DNA from: an uncultured Collinsella sp.
GTDB lineage: Bacteria; Actinomycetota; Coriobacteriia; Coriobacteriales; Coriobacteriaceae
Assembly (NCBI GenBank): GCA_902495525.1
Contig: CABUXL010000055.1
Coordinates: forward strand, 1-11,170
Length of the DNA: 11,170 nucleotides
Direction: 5' to 3'
Shown here piece by piece: positions 8,677-11,170 of the stretch; position 1 is the first letter of the stretch; every line of letters begins with the position of its first letter. The position numbers were made by a program, and so were the translations under genes. The notes beneath the pieces are model-generated. The model ran no database searches. It was not told the DNA's origin and worked only from the letters and a program-made list of their open reading frames with translations.

Positions 8677-9147
8677 CTACTGAGCGGTCGCGGTCGCGTT
8701 GGCGCCCGCGGCTGCATCCTGCGAAAAGTCAAGTGTAACGCTCTCGCTGGGCTCCACCATGCCATAAGCGCCCGCAAGGTCGCGAATGCGCGTGTCGGCG
8801 CCATAGACCGAATGCATGACCTCCAGGTCGGAGCTCTCATCGGTCGCCTTTTCGAGCGTATTGGTAAGCTCGGCGTTGCTGTTGAGCACCTGGGCCGTAA
8901 CACCGGCGAGCGCCACGCGGGCGACGCCGATCGTCATGAAGATAGCCGCAATGATGCAAAACGTTTTAAGAACGCTCATGAAAACCGGGCTTACCGCCTG
9001 GTTTGCCTGACGGCCCGCGCCCGTGTAGACATCAAAGCGCGGCGTGCGCTGCTCACGGGGAGCAACGGGGGCCTGCGGCGTCTCACGATAGGCGGGCATG
9101 GCGTTCATATCATAGGCGAGTGCTGCGCTTGAAGTGTTGTAGCCCAT
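8677..9147 (-). CDS. ftsL: FtsL-like divisome membrane protein
   Basis: The 156-aa bitopic protein sits exactly between rsmH and ftsI, the ftsL position. A cytoplasmic N-terminal part (1-55) is Pro/Ala/Arg-rich. One membrane helix follows at about 56-83, then a heptad-like stretch (about 86-112, including NSNAELTNTLEKATDESSDLE). RIRDLAGAYGMVEPSESVTL (120-139) matches the FtsL/DivIC family pattern of a short helix followed by an x-G-M-V-x-P turn. The low-complexity Ala-rich tail (144-156) is not conserved. FtsL forms a trimer with FtsQ/DivIB and FtsB/DivIC that activates FtsWI. FtsL sequences diverge strongly, so topology and position carry the call. ATG at 9147 with GGGAGG 9 nt upstream. Confidence 0.75.
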   Translation of the reverse strand: MGYNTSSAALAYDMNAMPAYRETPQAPVAPREQRTPRFDVYTGAGRQANQAVSPVFMSVLKTFCIIAAIFMTIGVARVALAGVTAQVLNSNAELTNTLEKATDESSDLEVMHSVYGADTRIRDLAGAYGMVEPSESVTLDFSQDAAAGANATATAQ

Positions 9148-9237
9148 GATATGCCGCCTCCCATCCCGAGTACGTTGGTAGTGTGTTTAAGCTTCGTTTA
9201 TGGTGCGAGCGGGAGGTCCAATATCACGCGGTCGCGC

Positions 9238-10203
9238 CTACAGACGCTGCGCCACGCGGATTTTGGCTGATCTCGCCCGAGGGTTGCGCTCAACCTCATC
9301 AGGCTGTGCAACCAAGGGTTTGCGGGTGATGACCTTGAGTATCGGCACGTTGCCGCACACGCACACCGGAATCTCCGGCGGACACGTGCACCCCTGGCTC
9401 ATCTCCTTAAAGTGGTTCTTTACGATACGGTCCTCGAGCGAGTGATATGAGATGACGCAGATACGTCCGCCCGGGTTGAGCCACCTGGTGGCGGCATCAA
9501 GCCCTCGTTCGAGCACATCGAGCTCGTGATTGACCTCGATGCGAATGGCCTGGAAACTTTTCTTGGCCGGGTGTCCGCCATGCCGACGAGCGGCAGCCGG
9601 GATACCCGCCTTGATGATCTCGACAAATTGGCCGGTGGTTTCGATCGGTTCTTGCTCGCGGCGGCGCACGATCTCGCGCGCGATCTGCGAGGCAAACTTC
9701 TCTTCGCCGTAGACGCGTAGAATCCGGGCGAGGTCGTGTTCGTTATAGGTGTTGATGACCTCAGCTGCGTTTAAGGTGTTATTACCCGGATCCATCCGCA
9801 TGTCCAATGGGGCGTCCTCGTTATACGAAAAGCCCCTGCCAGGGATATCGAGTTGCGGTGACGAAACGCCCAAATCGAACAGGAAGCCATCGACCCCGGG
9901 CACCTCGGCCGAGCAAAGCAGCTCGTCCAAGTCGCCGAAGTTGCCCTTCAGCAGCTGGTGCGGAACTCCGGGAACCTCGCGGTCCAGACGGGCGCCAGCG
10001 GCCTCGAGGGCCATGTCGTCCTGATCGACGCCGAGCAAAAGGCCCGTCTCCCCCACCTGCGCGGCCATCTTTACCGAATGGCCGGCACCGCCAAGGGTGC
10101 AATCGCAGACAACGGAGCCGCTCTTTAGCCGCAGCGACTCAAGCACTTCGCCGAGCATGACAGGTTCATGCCGATATTCTTGTGTCAAGATCCCACGCTC
10201 CAT
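9238..10203 (-). CDS. rsmH: RsmH (MraW), 16S rRNA m4C1402 N4-methyltransferase
   Basis: RsmH is a SAM-dependent methyltransferase that modifies N4 of C1402 in the decoding centre of 16S rRNA. The 321-aa product shows HEPVM at 12-16, the SAM-binding loop LGGAGHS at 37-43, an acidic residue closing the next strand (D60), DLGVSSPQLD at 110-119, DMRMD at 134-138, AKKSFQAIRIEVN at 213-225 and ISYHSLEDRIVK at 251-262. The C-terminus has RNPRARSAKIRVA (306-318). Four Cys form a CxC-x6-CxC cluster at 272, 274, 281 and 283, found in many Gram-positive homologs. ATG at 10203 is 20 bp after the mraZ stop, with only AAGG/GGG-type purine runs upstream. It is co-transcribed with mraZ. Confidence 0.97.
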   Translation of the reverse strand: MERGILTQEYRHEPVMLGEVLESLRLKSGSVVCDCTLGGAGHSVKMAAQVGETGLLLGVDQDDMALEAAGARLDREVPGVPHQLLKGNFGDLDELLCSAEVPGVDGFLFDLGVSSPQLDIPGRGFSYNEDAPLDMRMDPGNNTLNAAEVINTYNEHDLARILRVYGEEKFASQIAREIVRRREQEPIETTGQFVEIIKAGIPAAARRHGGHPAKKSFQAIRIEVNHELDVLERGLDAATRWLNPGGRICVISYHSLEDRIVKNHFKEMSQGCTCPPEIPVCVCGNVPILKVITRKPLVAQPDEVERNPRARSAKIRVAQRL

Positions 10204-10223
10204 CCGTTACCCGTGCCTTGCCC

Positions 10224-10658
10224 TTACGAGAAGAAGAGGTCCAGCAGGGCCTCATCGTCATCGTCCTCATCGGCCGCGGCGCGATCCCAAACCTCAAGGT
10301 GGTCGTAGTTGCCCACAACCGTGACCTCGCGGTCGAGGTTCGCCTGCTTGCGGAGAGACTCGGAAAGACCGATACGACCGGCGCTGTCCACGTCCATCGA
10401 CGTGGTGCGCTTGTTGATCGCCCTCATGAGCTTCTGGTCATTAATGTCACGCGGGTTAAAACCCTCGTGGCCCTCACGACCCGCGAAGAGTCCTTCGACC
10501 CACTTATCGAAGGCCTCGGCAGAGAACACGTACAGAGCATCGACATCCAGGGCTTTAAACACGCGAACGTGCTCTCCAAGCTCCTCGCGAAGGGGTGCAG
10601 GCAGGGATAGACGACCTTTTGCATCGAGATTGCGCTCGTATGCACCAGTCATTCCCAT
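10224..10658 (-). CDS. mraZ: MraZ, dcw-operon transcriptional regulator
   Basis: MraZ is a ring-forming DNA-binding protein with two SpoVT/AbrB-like halves that represses its own operon in E. coli. The 144-aa product has both half-motifs, DAKGRLSLP at 12-20 and DSAGRIGLS at 91-99, each with the family DxxxR. After the second half a strongly acidic tail follows (DEDDDDEALLDLF, 130-142). ATG at 10658 has GGAGG 6 nt upstream; a second in-frame ATG two codons later is too far from it. It is the first gene of the operon, directly downstream of a strong promoter and a cluster of TGGGG repeats resembling MraZ boxes. Autoregulation is therefore the likely mode. Confidence 0.97.
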   Translation of the reverse strand: MGMTGAYERNLDAKGRLSLPAPLREELGEHVRVFKALDVDALYVFSAEAFDKWVEGLFAGREGHEGFNPRDINDQKLMRAINKRTTSMDVDSAGRIGLSESLRKQANLDREVTVVGNYDHLEVWDRAAADEDDDDEALLDLFFS

Positions 10659-10663
10659 GTGCG

Positions 10664-10672
10664 CCCTCCCCT
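10664..10672 (-). promoter_or_regulatory. Ribosome binding site of mraZ
   Basis: AGGGGAGGG (10672-10664) ends 5 nt before the ATG at 10658 and fixes that ATG as the start over the Met two codons further on. Confidence 0.75.
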
Positions 10673-10694
10673 CGGTTACTCAGATGGCACGTAC

Positions 10695-10711
10695 GCGGGG
10701 AACCACCCCGC
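10695..10711 (-). repeat. Small GC dyad in the mraZ 5' leader
   Basis: GCGGGG (10695-10700) and CCCCGC (10706-10711) are perfect 6-bp arms around a 5-nt loop, placed between the predicted transcription start (about 10720) and the mraZ ribosome site. Its core GGGGAACCRCCCC recurs at 10734-10746 in the promoter spacer. It may fold as an mRNA leader hairpin or serve as a protein site. Confidence 0.5.
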
Positions 10712-10726
10712 CTGTCGACGTCATCA

Positions 10727-10755
10727 ATAATATGGGGAACCGCCCCATTTTTCAA
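10727..10755 (-). promoter_or_regulatory. Sigma-70 type promoter for mraZ and the dcw operon
   Basis: The -35 box TTGAAA (10755-10750, one mismatch to TTGACA) and -10 box TATTAT (10732-10727, one mismatch to TATAAT) are separated by exactly 17 bp. The predicted start is near 10720, giving a leader of about 60 nt. The spacer contains a TGGGG unit and the dyad TGGGG-N5-CCCCA. It is the only near-consensus promoter I find in the window and sits where the operon promoter is expected. Confidence 0.8.
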
Positions 10756-10803
10756 CACCTTTCCCCACCCCTTCCCCCACCCCGCCCCACCATTCCACCC
10801 CCA
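10743..10803 (-). promoter_or_regulatory. Probable MraZ operator: phased TGGGG repeats
   Basis: On the minus strand TGGGG units begin at 10803, 10789, 10779, 10767 and 10747, with a degenerate TGTTG at 10757. Steps between successive units are 14, 10, 12, 10 and 10 bp. E. coli MraZ is known to bind TGGGN repeats with 5-nt spacers (10-bp period) upstream of the mra promoter, which this matches closely. The units flank and overlap the -35 box, so occupancy should block RNA polymerase. Binding is inferred; the repeats are seen. Confidence 0.65.
10763..10788 (-). other. G-quadruplex-forming tract upstream of the -35 box
   Basis: The minus strand has five runs of at least four G (10788-10785, 10783-10780, 10778-10774, 10771-10768, 10766-10763) separated by 1, 1, 2 and 1 nt. 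This satisfies strict G4 rules and ends 7 bp before the -35 box. Whether it folds in the cell is unknown; it shares bases with the TGGGG repeats. Confidence 0.6.
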
Positions 10804-10857
10804 ATATGTTGTAAAACACCCCCGAGCATATGTTCGAAAACACAATATGTTGTGTTT
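10802..10857. promoter_or_regulatory. AT-rich patch with three ATATGTT cores and one dyad
   Basis: CAATATGTTG occurs at 10802-10811 and again at 10843-10852, and a third ATATGTT core lies at 10828-10834. The right copy is centred in a perfect dyad: AAACACAA (10838-10845), TATG, TTGTGTTT (10850-10857). The patch stands out in GC-rich surroundings just upstream of the G-rich tract. It looks like a binding site for an unidentified regulator or an upstream element; no convincing promoter boxes were found in it on either strand. Confidence 0.4.
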
Positions 10858-10862
10858 ACAGC

Positions 10863-10896
10863 AAAGGCGGGATGCCACCTGTGGCACCCCGCCTTT
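10863..10896. terminator. Strong hairpin, probable bidirectional terminator
   Basis: AAAGGCGGG (10863-10871) pairs with CCCGCCTTT (10888-10896), and TGCCAC (10873-10878) with GTGGCA (10881-10886). One A/C mismatch separates the two helices and the central loop is 2 nt (4 if the last pair opens). The A-flank and T-flank allow termination both ways, but each T tract is only three residues long. It lies between the upstream gene's terminator and the dcw promoter and may act as a second insulator. Confidence 0.6.
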
Positions 10897-11018
10897 CAAC
10901 CTCAACCTTCAAGTTGACCTTGAGGCGATTTTTGCGTCCTTTTACATGGCGTTCACATCGCCCCCAAACTCCCCCCACCCAAGGCACGTGCGGCCCACCA
11001 CCGCGACGACAAGTGGCG
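10897..11018. other. Intergenic stretch without a gene
   Basis: About 120 bp between the two hairpins. It holds overlapping small inverted repeats (CCTCAA 10900-10905 with TTGAGG 10920-10925; TCAAC 10902-10906 with GTTGA 10913-10917) and C-rich runs around 10961-10980. Reading frames across it lack ribosome sites and run through the hairpins, so I call no gene. Confidence 0.5.
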
Positions 11019-11088
11019 AAAAATGGGACGGGCCCCAGATTGCCCATGCGCGCGCAAAAGCACGCCGCAGCAATCTGGGGCCCGTCCC
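11019..11088 (-). terminator. Intrinsic terminator of the gene upstream of mraZ
   Basis: Perfect 19-bp inverted repeat: GGGACGGGCCCCAGATTGC at 11025-11043 and its complement at 11070-11088, with a 26-nt loop that can fold further. On the minus strand the stem is followed by A and then five T (11023-11019), as in a rho-independent terminator. The plus-strand side lacks a T tract. It starts 33 nt after the stop of the partial minus-strand gene, which supports that gene. The long loop and long perfect arms also resemble a dispersed palindromic repeat. Confidence 0.75.
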
Positions 11089-11121
11089 CAAATACCTATA
11101 AATATGCAGGCCAGCGATGTG

Positions 11122-11170
11122 TTAACGATGCGCCAGCGGATGCGCCGCCAGATAGACCTCGGTCAGTTGC
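11122..11170 (-). CDS. Unidentified gene, C-terminal end only
   Basis: The last 15 codons of a minus-strand frame end in TAA at 11124-11122 and read QLTEVYLAAHPLAHR. Codon third positions are mostly G or C, like the other genes, and an intrinsic terminator with the right orientation follows after 33 nt. The fragment is too short to name a family. A plus-strand frame from 11104 (MQASDVLTMRQ...) is also open but has no ribosome site, so the minus strand is preferred. Confidence 0.5.
   Translation of the reverse strand, partial: QLTEVYLAAHPLAHR

Noticed and set aside
6920..8683. Long plus-strand open frame (587 aa) opposite ftsI
   Set aside because: It is antisense to a gene with all PBP motifs; long antisense frames are expected from GC-rich third codon positions, and the translation shows no recognisable family.
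9148..9237. Possible promoter between rsmH and ftsL (TTGGAC with TAAACG)
   Set aside because: Spacing is only 15 bp and the -10 match is poor; the 90-bp gap is compatible with simple co-transcription.
10856..11047. Minus-strand frame (63 aa) in the intergenic region
   Set aside because: It runs through both hairpins and has no ribosome site.
10595..11101. Plus-strand open frame (168 aa) across the mraZ upstream region
   Set aside because: It runs through the promoter, G-rich tract and both hairpins, is Pro/Arg-rich from C runs, and has no family resemblance.

Overview
This window is the front of a division and cell wall (dcw) operon, read entirely on the minus strand, from a high-GC Gram-positive bacterium. 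The likely source is a Coriobacteriia member, Collinsella-like. That placement is inferred from the GC-rich third codon positions, the gene order, and actinobacterial-style basic tails on FtsI and FtsW. It rests on recall of the group, not on a search.

In transcription order (right to left) the layout is: the C-terminal end of an unidentified upstream gene (11170-11122); its intrinsic terminator (11088-11019); an intergenic control region of about 360 bp holding a second hairpin, an AT-rich patch with repeated ATATGTT cores, a G-rich tract with phased TGGGG units, and a near-consensus sigma-70 promoter (10755-10727); then mraZ, rsmH, ftsL, ftsI, murF, mraY, murD, ftsW, murG and the first 22 codons of murC. 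All ten dcw genes run head to tail. Gaps range from an 11-bp overlap (ftsW/murG) to 129 bp (ftsI/murF).

The genes work together. MraZ is the operon's autoregulator. RsmH modifies 16S rRNA. FtsL, FtsI and FtsW form the septal peptidoglycan synthase core. MurC, MurD and MurF build the UDP-MurNAc-pentapeptide. MraY moves it to undecaprenyl phosphate as lipid I, and MurG adds GlcNAc to give lipid II. murE, which normally lies between ftsI and murF, is absent; only a 129-bp spacer remains there.

The coding part is conventional. The most interesting part is the mraZ upstream region: TGGGG-type repeats at about 10-bp spacing (a likely MraZ operator) coincide with five runs of four or more G separated by 1-2 nt (a very strong G-quadruplex pattern), directly abutting a well-formed promoter, with two copies of a small GGGGYGGTTCCCC dyad in the promoter spacer and the 5' leader. 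I see no CRISPR array, tRNA, rRNA, insertion sequence or unknown multi-gene system.
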